A stretch of DNA of 64,000 bases from Saussurea involucrata (lineage: Eukaryota > Streptophyta > Magnoliopsida > Asterales > Asteraceae). How positions within the stretch are numbered: position 1 is the stretch's first letter; each line of letters starts with the position of its first letter. The notes below the pieces were generated by a model that saw only the letters and a program-made list of their open reading frames with translations, searched no databases and was not told the DNA's origin. Position numbers and translations under genes: made by a program. The stretch lies in NCBI GenBank assembly GCA_033807775.1, contig CM066321.1:248918422-248982421 (forward strand). The letters run 5' to 3'. Positions 31,224 to 43,021 of the stretch are shown here, piece after piece.

Positions 31224-34200
31224 TCAAAAGTTTAACTTTTCTTTCATATATAAAATATGCCAGAGGCATTTACACTTGATTATATTATGAAAGGAAAGAT
31301 TTGCAGAGACTTGTGGATTGACCCAGACCTTGGCGTCTTTGAAGTCGTTGAAACTTCTGCGGTCGAGTCCTTTTTGTATAAGTTCATGATAGAAGCTAAT
31401 GCAGAGAGTTCGGAAGTCGATTGTCGCATCAATAACCTCTATCAGTCTGTCGGCTAGACTTTGATCCATAAGTTATGTTCCTATGTGTTCCACAAGACTT
31501 GCTCTAAACTCTGTCAAAGTACTTGTTGCGTACTTCTGACAGTCCATTTCTATGAACAACCTTGATTTTCCATCAGGATCTAGAAAGACTAACCCGACCC
31601 TTGGAGATGTGATGATTGAGTTTGGTATAGCAGAGGGAGGGCAGTAGTCTTCTGGCGGTTGAACACATAAGTTCTTCACTCCAAGATCTCGAGCCAATTG
31701 GATGTCGACCATGCTTTATAGCAGAAGCTTCTCGCGCGTAGATTTTCTGATCACCCTGTATGCTCTGTGAACTTCATCAGTTGTGAAGTTCTTTTTCGTC
31801 CATTCCAGAAGGTCAGGTAGGTCATACGGATTTAGATTCCTAAGATCCGCATCTGCGAATTGGTTCTCGGATTTGACCTTTCTTTTGACCTTGTATATAT
31901 TGTATGAGACCTTAGGCCAGGTTCTGGTTTTAGAGAACTTACAGTAGATGATCTTGACGATTTTGGAGGATGAGAAGACTTCTTGTTTTGGCTTGTGTTT
32001 TGTTCTGGGGAAGAGGTTTTCCAGGTCGGCACGGAAATCAGGGTCTTAAATGGTTGGTGCAGATTGATCTATGCTCATTCTGCTGTATAAGTACCTGTAT
32101 ACCACTTCTTCCATTTGTGGTAGTGGTGGTTGAGGTAAGGTTTTGTGCAGTGCATCCAATTTGTTCTTGACTTCTGCCACTCGATCTTCTGTAGGAGGTG
32201 CCTTTGGATCCAGAATAGAAATGTTTGTCAAAGGAGTGAAACCATAAGCCCAGTCTTCTTCTTCAGGCTTTGGTGTCATATACGCATCGAAAGAGCTCCT
32301 CATCAGTTTTTCTGTCGGAGGTTGATGCTTGGGCTTTTTCTTCTGCGGTTCCTCTGTCATAATCCCTTTGCCTTTGTCTTTTGCCATTGGTTTGTCTGCT
32401 TGTAGAGATGGGGTTTCCTCTGTGGGTTTTGGCATTTGAGCTTTAGAGGGTTTGGTTGTAGGAGGTTGTGTGGGGGTTGCCTCTGTTGGATTTGACACTT
32501 GAGTTTTAGAGGGCTTGATTGGTGATTTGGGTTCTGTTGGAGAGGCTTCAGGTGTTTTTCTCAAATATTTTCTTTGTTTTTGAGCAATGGTTTTGAGTCT
32601 TGGGTTGGTTTTAGGTGTTGGGGAAGGTAGTTCTTCTTCAGAAGATGTCAGAATTTGGAAGTTTTCTTGGGTTTGGACATCTTCTCCGAATACAGAGGGG
32701 AATTCCACAGAGGTGGGTATTGTCTCTGTGGACTGTTGTTGTGTTCCTCCTTGGGTTTGAGTTGGAGGTGCTTGAGATATAGGTTCCGTGGATACCGGTG
32801 GAGCTTGTAGACCTCTGCTTGCAGCTTTTTCCCTTTGTTTCTGCCCTTGATTCTTCCCCTCAGGATGATCTGATGAATCATCAGAGTCGTCATCAGAGTC
32901 ATCCTGACCTTTATTTTTAGTACCTTCTGCTCTCTACACGAAGCATCAGGTTTCTTGGGTGGTACAGCACCTGCAGCGATCATCTTAGCGCATAAATCAT
33001 CACATAGGCCGAGGGAGTGTATGAACCTCTGCTTCTGTGTTGAAGTGCATTTTTCCTACGCTCTTCTGAAAATCCTTGACATAGTTGGCGTTGGCAGCAG
33101 TAAAAGCTCTGATGAACTCTGTCATTTGATCCAGAATCCCTTGCCCAAGTTCTGTGAGCTGAACTCTGGTCATGTAGTCTGAAGGCTTCATGGCTTGAGT
33201 GTTTTTCATTGTTTGCTCTTGAACTTCGTCTAAGGCCTTCTTTAGGTCTTCAGGTGTAAGGCCCTTAGTAGCAGAGGATTGCTCTTTCAGCTTTTGGAGA
33301 AAGTGTTTGACCGATTCTTTGAAAGCAGAGGTAGCAGCTTTCCCGAATTCTGAAGTTGCAGAGGTAGCAGTGGTGGTAGTAGTTTACTTCATCTGGGTTA
33401 CGGCATTTTGCACCTCTGTGGACAGTTTGTCCATTTTGGTTTTCAGATCAAGGATTTCCCTGGATGTTGTTTCTGCAAAAGATTTGAAAGAGCTTTGCAA
33501 CTCCTTCAATGTATTGTCCACAGAGGTGACAAGGGTTTGGAACTCATCCCTTGATACATGTGAACTAGTTGTAACCTCTGGGGGAACACATTCTTCCCCA
33601 GAGTGAGTCTCTGTTCCCGAGACACCTTCTTTCGCCCTTGTTTTTATGTTGGGGGCGGAAGGATTTCCTTGTAATCCTTGAGAAGAAACTTTTGGAGTTT
33701 CAGTCTCTATAGAAGTTCTGTCAAGGACATTGTCTTGATCCACTCCAGAGGTGGGTATAAGATTATCCTTGAGTTGACTTGGGGATTTGTCTAGAATCCC
33801 TTCGTCTGTGTGCATTCTAATCTCCTCTAAAGAGATGTTTGGTCCTAAGTGTGTGCGTGTAGCAGAGGAAACAAATTCCTCTGCGGTGATGTCTGATGTG
33901 ATCTGGGCAAATTGATCACTTACTCAGGGCAAATCCTTTAGAGAAGATTCCCCTGGAATGGTTTCCCCGGTTTCTAATGGTTCAGAGGATGAAAGAATTT
34001 CCTCTGTCCGGATGGTTTGGGTTGGGTTCGAGTTGCTCTGCTCTTTTTCAATATTGCCCTCTGCCACTAGACTGGTGGCAATAGAAATGTGGGTTGCACT
34101 GGGAGTTGGTTTTGGTTATGTGCCTCTATTATTCCAGGCATTTGTTCTTGCTTCTGCTTCTGTGAAGCATCCAACCACTTGTTCTCCATCTATGGTCTCA

Positions 34201-34329
34201 ACCTCTGTAGCTATCCTATGGCTTGTTGTTTCTACCCTGACTTCTGGGTTTTTCCCTAGATCATCATAGCTGGGATTTGTCCCAATTAGTCGCATGACAT
34301 GTGGATGATAAAGACCTTTTCATATTTGC
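31224..34329 (-). pseudogene. Element E aORF (broken)
   Basis: Minus-strand fragments in several frames (33815-33384, 33209-33000, 32983-32648, 32708-32046, 32032-31832, 31712-31473, 31469-31224). Together they cover the Thr/Pro/Glu-rich middle and the C-terminal domain. Key shared stretches with C are PPEDYCPPSAIPNSII, RLFIEMDCQKYATSTL and DRRSFNDFKDAKV. The stop codon used in C has become TGG here, so the frame runs on to 31224. The N-terminal part is cut at 34329 by element I. Function unknown. Confidence 0.7.
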
Positions 34330-34909
34330 TGTTAGATTTGAAGTTTTGTCAAAAGTTACAAGTGTTGGATCTGAATAGAAGACTCAGAGTTCTGAGTTAG
34401 AAGACTCAGAAGTTCTGATCTGAGAAGTCTCGAAAAGATTACAAGTCTGGAATCTGAACAGAAGGGTCAGAGTTCTGAGTAGAAGACTCAAAACTTCTGA
34501 TGATGAAGATGAAAATATCACAAGTGTTTGAAGGAAGTTCTGAAGTGCTTGATCAGAAGGATGTTCAGAAGTTCTGAACATGTTGTTTAGAACTTATGTC
34601 TTAGGATATTTTCAGTTATATTCAGTTACTAATTAGGACATGTGTAATTGTTCTATTAGTCTGTTTCTCATATGTACTGTAGCTTTAGCTTTTCCTTACA
34701 GTATATATAGGAGTTAGCAACTGTAAGCTAACTAATATTTGGCATAACTTTTCGCATAACTTTGTATTCAGGTTTTGTAATCTTTGAGAGATTCTCTCTC
34801 TAGATTTGTAACCTGTTCTTGATTGAATACAAGTGCGTTGATCCAATTCTCTATTTGATTGTTCTTAATTGCTCATAATTGATTGTAAGATTGAATCCTG
34901 GTTTCTACA
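34330..34909 (+). repeat. Element I 5' LTR
   Basis: 580 bp, TGTTAGATTTGAAG...GGTTTCTACA. A TATATATAGG box is at 34702-34711. Rich in CAGAAGTTCTGA-like palindromes. Ends match the J LTR. Confidence 0.88.
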
Positions 34910-34911
34910 AT

Positions 34912-34923
34912 TGGTATCAGAGC
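34912..34923 (+). other. Primer binding site of element I
   Basis: TGGTATCAGAGC two bases after the LTR; initiator Met-tRNA. Confidence 0.92.
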
Positions 34924-35126
34924 TAATCAACAAACAAATTCATTCAAGATCGTGTTCTTGAGGGTTTCTTGATCACATTCTTGAAGATTTCTTGATCAAT
35001 TCGTCAATTGATTTCGCTGCTACTCACAATTCTTGAATTCTTTGTAATTCTTGAATTCGTTTTACGTTTGTTCAAGAAATTCGATTTGTCTTTCTGTTGA
35101 ATCGATTAAATTCAATTTTACTAATC

Positions 35127-36421
35127 ATGTCTTCGAATGAATTTCTCTCAATGTGATCTGAGACGAAACCTCCTGTTCTTATTCCTAACGAATATCAGCA
35201 ATGGAAGATTCGTATGATACAATTCTTGGATAATATCGATGAGAATTTGATGATCTCAATACGATAAGGTCCAATTGAAGTTTATGTCGATGTTGCTGCT
35301 ACACCTGCAACTGATACAACTCCAGAGATTCCTGCTACTAAGGTGAAGAAGAATTTTTCACAGTACTCAGAAGCACAGAAAATCAGACATGCAATTGAGA
35401 AAAGACTTGTTACGCTGTTGACTTTGGCAGTTCCCAATGAGGTTTTTAATAGAATTGATAGTGGAACATCCGCAAAAGAAATGTGGGATGAACTTGAAAA
35501 GCAAATGCTTGGCACTGCAAAATCAATTCAAGCAAAGTTAAACCAATGCATCAATGCTTATGAAAGATTCAAAACAAGAGAGTGTGAAAGTTTAAATCAA
35601 ACTTATGAAAAGTTTTGCACTATTTTGAATGACCTCAGGAGGAATGGATTGAAAAAGACAAAGTATGAGATTAATTACAATTTTCTGAATTCTCTTAATT
35701 CAGAATGGTCACCGTTTGCAATTAGTCTTCAAATGAATAAAGACATGCGTGAAGAAGATTTAAATGATCTATTCTGTGTTCTGAATCAACATGAGGATTC
35801 GGTTAAGCAAGTAGTGGAGGAGAAGAAAAGTGTTTTTGATCAACTAGCCTTACTTTTAGAAAGAAAATCTAAGGTGATCAAAACAGCAAAGAAATCAGTA
35901 TTTTTGTCTGAAATACCAAAGTTAGAAGAAGAATCTGATAAGGAGGAAGGATCAGAGGAAGATGCTGATATCAAGCTGATTGCAGAAAAATTGGCCTTGT
36001 TGACTAATACTTTCAACAAGAGATATGGAAAGAACAAGTTTCAGGGTAAGTTCAGAAGAGAACAGGGGAGTTCAGAAGGGAAATATAAGAAGAAAGAAGA
36101 GAAGGAAGAAAGAAAAGAGAAGGAATTATGTTTTAAGTGTGGAAAACCTGGTCACTTTGCCAGAGACTGCAGAGTGAAAGTAGTAAAAGATTATGAATAC
36201 TACACAAAGAAGGCTCAGTTGGCTAAGAAAAGAGATAATGAGATCGCAATGTTGGCAGAACAGGAGAACTGGCTGTATTATACTTCAGATGAAGAGGATT
36301 GCATTCACTTTTCTCAAATGCAAAGTTATATGGCCAAGATGAAGAATGAGGATGATTCTGATTATGAAGATGCTGATTCTGAATCTTCTGCTGAGGTACA
36401 TTCTGCACTTGAAATTGATTT
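35127..36421 (+). pseudogene. Element I gag, capsid and zinc knuckle part
   Basis: The ATG at 35127 follows a 200-base leader. The UBN2-type capsid domain is visible (YQQWKIRMIQFLDNID, TLLTLAVPNEVFNRI, MWDELEKQMLGTAKSI, AYERFKTRECESLNQ). A CCHC knuckle CFKCGKPGHFARDC lies at about 36130-36171, then acidic Asp/Glu-rich sequence. Early stops replace family residues: TGA near 35154 (Gly in J) and TAA near 35265 (Glu in J). Element H inserts at 36421 and the frame resumes at 42019. Confidence 0.9.
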
Positions 36422-36686
36422 TGTTAGAGCATTGTTGTATTCAAGATTTACTGTAAAGTCAATGTACTGTATGAGTCTATACAGTATTGTGAATGCCTTA
36501 ATACCTTGTATGTTATGGGTATAAATAGGCTTGTCTAGACCATTTGTTAGTAACACTTAAAAAGCCTTTGTAATCTTTTAGAAACCTTTTGTAATCCTTT
36601 GAGATCAATACATGGATGACATATTTGCTCTCTAGATTCTCTCTCACTACATTCATATCTTATTGCTAGAGATTTGGGATTTATCA
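36422..36686 (+). repeat. Element H 5' LTR
   Basis: 265 bp, TGTTAGAGCATTG...GGGATTTATCA; TATAAATA at 36520-36527. Confidence 0.95.
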
Positions 36687-36688
36687 AT

Positions 36689-36700
36689 TGGTATCAGAGC
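36689..36700 (+). other. Primer binding site of element H
   Basis: TGGTATCAGAGC two bases after the LTR; initiator Met-tRNA. Confidence 0.92.
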
Positions 36701-37809
36701 TAAACAGAAGATTCAAGCAGATCGAAGACCAAATTGAAGATTTTTTACACTAAAGCTGAAGAATTCGGATTGGGTGTTCATCACTATTCATCACTGTTCA
36801 TCAAGAATTCTAACCCTTCTTCATTTACTATTCATCCAGATTTCATCTTTTCTTTAATTTTTGATCTTTTGGATTGATTCTTGACATCATTGCACTCGGA
36901 TTTGATTCCTGAACATCTTTAATTCTTGGATCAACACCAAAATCTGCACAGAATTTGCAGATCTGATCATTTTATATCATTTTTGTTCGAAAACTTTTTC
37001 TACTATTTTTGGATCAAAATTCGATTAAATTGATCGAATTAGGATTTGTGATTAACTAAGAAAGTGTGTGGAATCAAATTTCGAACAAATCTGTGCAAAT
37101 TTCATAACAATTGATCAAGAATTGAAAAAGTTATGGCTGATTTAGTGATTTTCGTGTTCGAAGTGCAGAATTCGGATCATTCTTGGTGAATTCGGATCAT
37201 TCAAAGAAGAATTCGGAGTGTTCTTGGAAATACAAGTGTAGAATTCGACTCAAGAAGGATTCGAATTGATTGAATTCGAACCCAGCTAGATTCGAATTGA
37301 GGAGAATTCGAACCCTTAAGCATCCGAATTCATAGAATTCGAACCCTTAAGCATCCGAATTCATTGAATTCGAACCCTTAAGCATCCGAATTCATTGAAT
37401 TCGAACCCTTAAGCATCCGAATTCATTGAATTCGAACCAAGTTAAGTCCGAATTGAGTGAATTCGAACCCTTCAGCATCCGAATTCATTGAATTCGAACC
37501 CTTCAGCATCCGAATTCATTGAATTCGAACCCTTCTTCATCCGAATTCATTGAATTCGAACCCTTATTCATCCGAATTCATTGAATTCGAACCCTTCTTT
37601 ATCCGAATTCGTTGAATTCGAACCCTTACTCATTCGAACCCTTACTCATCCGAGTTTTTTGAGAAAAATTTTTATCCCGAAATTTTTTCTATAGTGTATT
37701 TCATACACTGTAAGAGCTTTTCAAGAAAAATTTTTATATATTTTTTTTGTGTATTTTCATACACTGTCTGCTTGATCTTCTGAACGATCAATTTCTAGCA
37801 ATATTCAAA
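36701..37809 (+). other. Element H leader
   Basis: A 1.1-kb untranslated leader between the primer site and the ATG at 37810. The first half is plain AT-rich sequence; the second half carries the tandem array described separately. Confidence 0.65.
37265..37650 (+). repeat. 31-bp tandem array with EcoRI-type palindromes, element H leader
   Basis: About ten units with period 31. Each has GAATTCGAACCC, a variable TTAAGCAT/TTCAGCAT/TTCTTCAT core and CCGAATTCATT. Both GAATTC and TTCGAA are palindromes, so units can pair within and between themselves. The period is not a multiple of three, as expected for non-coding sequence. Confidence 0.92.
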
Positions 37810-39479
37810 ATGGTTTTACAGCAAGTTATTGTTAAAAGCAGTGGTGAAGATTTGAAGCAAACTCTGAAAAAGGAGAATCCTCCAATTGCAAAAGTTTTTG
37901 TTAAACCAAATGTAAAGTTGCAACAAGTCATTATAACAGAAACATCTGTTAATTCACATGTATCTGTTAAACCAAATAATGAAGTGTTGCAACAAGTCAT
38001 AATAACAAAAACACCTCCAAAGCCACTTGAAAAAGCTAAGGCAAATAATGGAATTTTGCAACAAGTTATTTTATCAGAAACATCTCCTATATCAGAAACT
38101 CCTGTTAAAGATAATGCTTCAAATTCTTCAACTCCTATTTTAAAAATAAAGCATTGGAAGAAGAAAATGTTAATCTGAAAAGACAAATTTTAGACATTTC
38201 TTCTTCAAATGCTAAACTTACTAAAAGAATAACTGATCTTGAAGTTTATATTGCAGGTCTTGAAACAAAGAAAGACAAAGACAACTCAAGTCTGCACGAT
38301 CAAATCGTGAAACTTCAAGAGAAAGTAACAACTCTTAAAAAGGAAAATGCTGATCTGAAGAGCATTGAAGACAGGAGAGAGAAGATTCTTAAAGAAAAGG
38401 AAATAATTGAACTTAATTGTATAAAACTTTCAAAACAAGTTTCTGACTTTGAGAAAGTTTTATTTTTAGAAAAAGACAAGCTCGAAAAAGAAAGAGCTAA
38501 ATTTGAAACTGAACGAAATTTTTTTGAGATTAAAAGTTCTGAACTTTCCATAAAAATCTCTGAATTAGAAAATCTTTTGGAAAAGGAAAGAAAAGATTTC
38601 ACGGAAAAGAAAAATCTCTTTGAAAAGGAAAGTAAAACCCTTAAAAAGAAAAATATGGAAATTTTCAAAGAGATTACTGATAAAAGAAGGTTTTTGGAAA
38701 AAGATTTTGAATCGGAACGTGTATATTTTGAAGATGTGATTCTTAATCTTACCAAAAGATTATCTGGTTTATCAGCTGATATTATGAAGGATCAGTTGAT
38801 CAAATCTGATCTCCAAAAGAAATTTGATCTAATTTCTAAAGAGAAAAATGTTTTAATAAACAAGGTCAAAGAACTTGAAGACGTCATTTTTAAATTTGAT
38901 GTCTCAAAGCAGGCTAGTCATAATTCTATCTTTCAGACTCCATTTGTTGATTCAAATGATTCTGAATGCTCTTTTAAAACTGCTTCAAGTTCAAGTTTTA
39001 AAAACATTCCTTCTAAACAATTTAATAGATCAACAGATTTCTCAAAAGGTCAGATTCGTTCTTCTAATCTTTTCTATAATCCTCTGTTTGATAAATCGGA
39101 TGATATTCTTAAGGTGCCTAAAGTTAATACTTCCAAACCTGAAGAAGTTCCAGTCTTCAAGAGGGTGAAGATGGAATGGAGAGTAAAAGGCACAACAGTT
39201 CCAAAGAAGGAAGTGCCAAAATCATCTGTATCCACATCAAATGAAAAGAAGAACAATGCGCCAAAAGGTAAATCTTCTGCTAAACTTAATCCTATTCATT
39301 CTGTAAATCATCTGATTAGGTTGGCACATAAGAAAATCTGTTGTTCTTACTGTGGATCAAATGATTTTGTGCATAAAGATTATACTTCTTTTTGGTACGG
39401 TACTTATAGTATTCCTTCAAAGAGATCAAAACCTAACCCACTAGGACCCAAATGCCATTGGGTACCAAAATCTGCTTAA
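37810..39479 (+). pseudogene. Element H gag-like coiled-coil protein
   Basis: The ATG at 37810 (MVLQQVIVKSS) is followed by four spaced LQQVI repeats of about 25-30 residues through position 38080. A one-base shift near 38140 moves the frame. A long Lys/Glu/Leu coiled coil follows (about 38160-38890), then Ser-rich sequence and VFKRVKMEWRVKGTT. The atypical motif CCSYCGSNDFVHKDY and the end GPKCHWVPKSA finish the protein at 39479. The capsid domain and CCHC knuckle are absent. It is probably a structural partner packaged with helper proteins, by inference. Only one frameshift separates it from an intact ~555-residue ORF. Confidence 0.72.
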
Positions 39480-39495
39480 ATTGTTTTGTAGGTAC
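39477..39495 (+). other. Gag stop and 3'-splice-like site, element H
   Basis: TAA then ATTGTTTTGTAG|G. Same arrangement as in B, C, F, I and J, though no pol follows. Confidence 0.5.
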
Positions 39496-40218
39496 ATCAT
39501 GTGTTGTACTGATTTGTAGATACATACCACACACATGACTGAAAACAGAAGAGAAGCGGCGTATTTCTATGAAGAATATTTGTACCATTAAGGGGGAGAC
39601 AAATCATGAATGGTTTCTGAATACATCAATTCAGGACCCGTGCTTAAATGTAATTGGCTTTTGAACATATCAGTTCAAAACCCGTGCTTCAACGACTATG
39701 GCTTCTGGACAAATAAGTCCAGGACCCGTACTTCAACGACTAAGACTTCTAAACAAATCAGTTTAGAACTCATACTTCTCAGGTGATATCCTTAACTGCT
39801 ATATATTTTTGTTTCAAGGAACAAGTGGCAAAAGGTAACATTGGATTATATTTGTTTCTACTGATTTGAAAACTTGAATCTTTATAAATTTAATTCAATG
39901 AGATAAATTTTTCAATTTTCATTCAATGAATTAAATGTGTGCTAAAAGATGATTTTACAAGTGTTTTTGTTTTATCTGAGTTATATTTGTTTCATCTTTC
40001 ACCTCTGAAATAAATCGAAAGGTCAGCAAAACATGAATGAAATTATGCTGAATGCTCAAAGTTATGTGAATCTGGATATATATAGAATATAATGCTCAAA
40101 AAGCCTATATGTCAGAATGATGGATGGAAATGAAAATATGGGCAAAGCACTATATTTTAGAACCAAGTGATTGAGATAAAATTGTTGCACTATCATTTAG
40201 TTTGAAAGTTTGTGCCTG

Positions 40219-40494
40219 TGGCCTTTCTGGTTTGGGAGAGTAAGTCCTAAGGGGTGCTCGATACCTAGTCCCTAAGATCAACTGGTCTGGGATCGGCTGA
40301 CCCAAATCCTGCAATAGAACCAGATAGAAAGCCATGTTCTACTGGTACAAATGGGTTTAAGATATATCGATGTGGCCTTTCTGGTTTGGGAAATTAAGTT
40401 CTAAGGGGTGCTCGTCACCTAGCACCTAAGGCCAACTGGTCTGGGATCTGCTAACCCAAATCCTGCTATAGAACCAGATAGAAAGTCATGTTTA
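40219..40494 (+). repeat. 154-bp tandem duplication, element H
   Basis: Two diverged copies starting TGGCCTTTCTGGTTTGGGA at 40219 and 40373, both ending in AACCAGATAGAAAG.CATGTT. Each contains a GGTCTGGGATC core. No coding potential seen. Confidence 0.85.
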
Positions 40495-40529
40495 ACGGTG
40501 TATCTTATTCTTACTAAACTTTTTGATCA

Positions 40530-40622
40530 AAAGATGCCAATGAGCACAAAATCAAAAGATGCCAATGTGCACAAATCAAAAGATGCCAATGAGCACAAAA
40601 GCAAAGATGCCAATGAGCACAC
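40530..40622 (+). repeat. Short tandem array GATGCCAATGAGCACAAA, element H
   Basis: Four slightly variable units (about 22-26 bp) of AAAAGATGCCAATGAGCACA. Confidence 0.85.
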
Positions 40623-41753
40623 ATCTCTTGAAACTTGGGAAAATACAAAGTCGCGATAAACCCGTAAATTTGTGAAAATTCTGATTTTGGACAAATAGTG
40701 TGAGTAGAGCAAAATATTCTTATATGTTTTAGAATTGCATATGCTTGAAGCTAATCATATTTCCCATGCTAGCACACCAAATAGATTTAATAAAGGGGTT
40801 GAAACTGAACATTTTTTAACTTGATATACAATGATGACTTGTTCTTGAATCCAAACACATGCATTTGATTTCATTTGATTGAAAAATCTGTTAAATTTCA
40901 TTAAGTTGAATTTCTTTTATAAAGTTTTCAAATGATCAAATGTTTGTAGTTATAAAATAAAATTCAATGAATGTTTTTTTCCTTGTGTAAATTTGTTTTA
41001 AAATTTGTGCTACAATTTCAAATACTGTACGTTATTGAAATATATGCATACTTTCAGGGGGAGAAAATAAATTGCTCCAGAATTCTTATTTTGAGGGGGA
41101 GCAAGGTTATTCTGTAAGGAGGAGATTGTTAGCAATACTCAAAGACACGACTGAAATTGAAAATGGTTTTCGTTGATTATGATGCTCACCATCATCGAAA
41201 AAGGGGGAGAAAAGTTTAATTTCAATTTCATGTCAAAGAGCTTTCAAATCAAAGATATTTCAAGTCAAAGATTCGTGAACAAAGACTGAAGATTGGGGAG
41301 AAGGATCATGTGAAGTCCAAATGTTGCTGAATTTGGTTATCTTAGTTCTGAGTGGTTATCGGAATGCGCTTACACCTAAAAGTTCAACAATGTGGATGGT
41401 TTCACATCTTTCTGATCCAAACTCTAATCGTTTCTGATTTATCTTGTTCCGAATTGATGGTTCTATATAAAGATATGAAATCCATGTTCAAGAACAATAG
41501 AGACAATCTGTTGAAGATTGTATTGAAGAAGGTTGATTTTTCAAAGAAAAAGACAATGACTTTTCATGTTTGTCTGAAGATTCTTCAAAGCTGAGTTCTT
41601 AAAGAGTGTCAAAGCATATAGTTCGCCGTGAACTAGTGGAGATAAAGCTATTTGAAGATGGTTTGATAGAGTGTCTGTTGAAGAAGATTGACTTTACAAA
41701 GAGCTGAAGACTGCTGTCAAATTTTTTTAAATCTTGAATCCAAAGGGGGAGAT

Positions 41754-42018
41754 TGTTAGAGCATTGTTGTATTCAAGATTTACTGTAAAGTCAATGTACT
41801 GTATGAGTCTATACAGTATTGTGAATGCCTTAATACCTTGTATGTTATGGGTATAAATAGGCTTGTCTAGACCATTTGTTAGTAACACTTAAAAAGCCTT
41901 TGTAATCTTTTAGAAACCTTTTGTAATCCTTTGAGTTCAATACATGGATGACATATTTGCTCTCTAGATTCTCTCTCACTACATTCATATCTTATTGCTA
42001 GAGATTTGGGATTTATCA
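41754..42018 (+). repeat. Element H 3' LTR
   Basis: 265 bp, one difference from the 5' LTR (GAGTTCAAT versus GAGATCAAT). TATAAATA at 41852-41859. Confidence 0.95.
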
Positions 42019-43021
42019 GATTTAATGACTCAAATTGACAATATGAATTATGAATTTGTTAAACTCAGAAAACAAATAAAAGGTGAAAAATTCTGGTTAA
42101 CAAGTTCTGAATAGAAAAAGAGATAATTAAAGAACAATTTGAAGAATCTGAAGTTGAGAAACAAAAAGTCAAAAATGAGAATTCTGATCTTTTAAAGAAG
42201 ATTTCTAAATTAAAAATTCAATTTTCAGAAATAAAAGATGAAAAGGTTGATTTACAAATTAAATATGATATGTTATTTGAGGAAAGAAAGAAGTTGTACA
42301 CAAAAATCAAAGAGTTAGAAGACCTTAATCTGAAAAGAGGTCAAACTCAACAAACCTTGAATCTTCTCACTAGCAATGTTAAGGATACAAGATTTTATAA
42401 TCCTAAAATGGGATTAGGTTTGGAAGAAAATGTTGTTTTGAAAAGAGCTTCAACAAATCTTTATGATTTTGATAAACTACAGGTTCCTAAACCAAAAATC
42501 CCAGAGATTGTTTAAATTTTTGTGAGACCTACTAGTTCTATAACAAGTTCAAATAATCTACAAAAATCAAGTCCTGTAAAAGCAAAGAAAACAATTCCTG
42601 AACCAAAAACTGAGAAGTCAGAAGTTTCAGATGACAAGGTTAAGAAAGAGATTTCTAAACCAACATAAGAGAAACCAAAATATAATGATGCTAAATTCAA
42701 ATATGATTCTTTGAATGTCAGTTACAAAAATAAACAACCAAGTTTTTCATATCCTGACATTGAAAGTATATTTGATGCAAGTAAGGTTTCTGAAACAGTC
42801 AGTCAGAAGTCTTAGTCTTCTAGTCATAATTCTGACTCCATAAGTCAGAACTCTGAGTCTGAAGGTCAGAATTCTGAAACTGTTAGTCAAAGTTCTGATT
42901 CAACTGATAATTCTCAATTCACTTCAGAAAGCTTTTCAGAACTTGAAAAGAGATTTAAACTTGTTAGTCAAGAACTTGAGGACTTAAGAAAAACTTTTGA
43001 TGATCTTGAAAATGATTATTG
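42019..43021 (+). pseudogene. Element I gag, coiled-coil part
   Basis: Gag resumes at LMTQID right of element H. A frameshift near 42080 and stops at about 42513, 42666 and 42813 break it. Coiled coil (VKNENSDLLKK...LEDLNLKRGQTQQTLNLL) is followed by PKIPEIV and Ser/Gln repeats of the type SQNSESEGQNSE encoded by TCAGAATTCTGA words. Element J inserts after LENDYC at 43021, and the frame continues at 56597. Confidence 0.85.

Larger units (their letters stand above)
30450..34329 (-). mobile_element. Element E, same family as C (3' part visible)
   Basis: Minus orientation: 3' LTR 30450-31136, polypurine tract CTTAGGGGGAGAT at 31137-31150, and aORF from about 31224 up to 34329, where element I is inserted. 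LTR, tract and aORF all match element C. It lies within the gag-like ORF of F, with left flank ccttt (30445-30449). Its 5' part, expected to hold the gag-like ORF, should be right of the window. Confidence 0.83.
39480..41753 (+). other. Element H 3' non-coding region
   Basis: About 2.3 kb with no supported ORF. It holds repeated AGGACCCG/AACCCGTGCTTCAA words (39630-39790), a 154-bp duplication (40219-40494), a short tandem array (40530-40622) and several AAGGGGGAG tracts. The last tract (CAAAGGGGGAGAT, 41741-41753) is the terminal polypurine tract. Confidence 0.65.
36422..42018 (+). mobile_element. Element H, complete non-autonomous gag-only LTR element
   Basis: 5597 bp; LTRs 36422-36686 and 41754-42018, 265 bp each with one difference. 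Perfect target duplications gattt at 36417-36421 and 42019-42023. Primer site and polypurine tract are present. Interior: a leader with a 31-bp repeat array, one gag-like ORF, and 2.3 kb of non-coding DNA. No capsid domain, CCHC, protease, integrase or RT. It is the youngest insertion in the window by LTR identity. Confidence 0.95.

Noticed and set aside
37265..37650. CRISPR-like array
   Set aside because: Units are contiguous 31-bp tandem copies without unique spacers, inside a plant LTR element leader.
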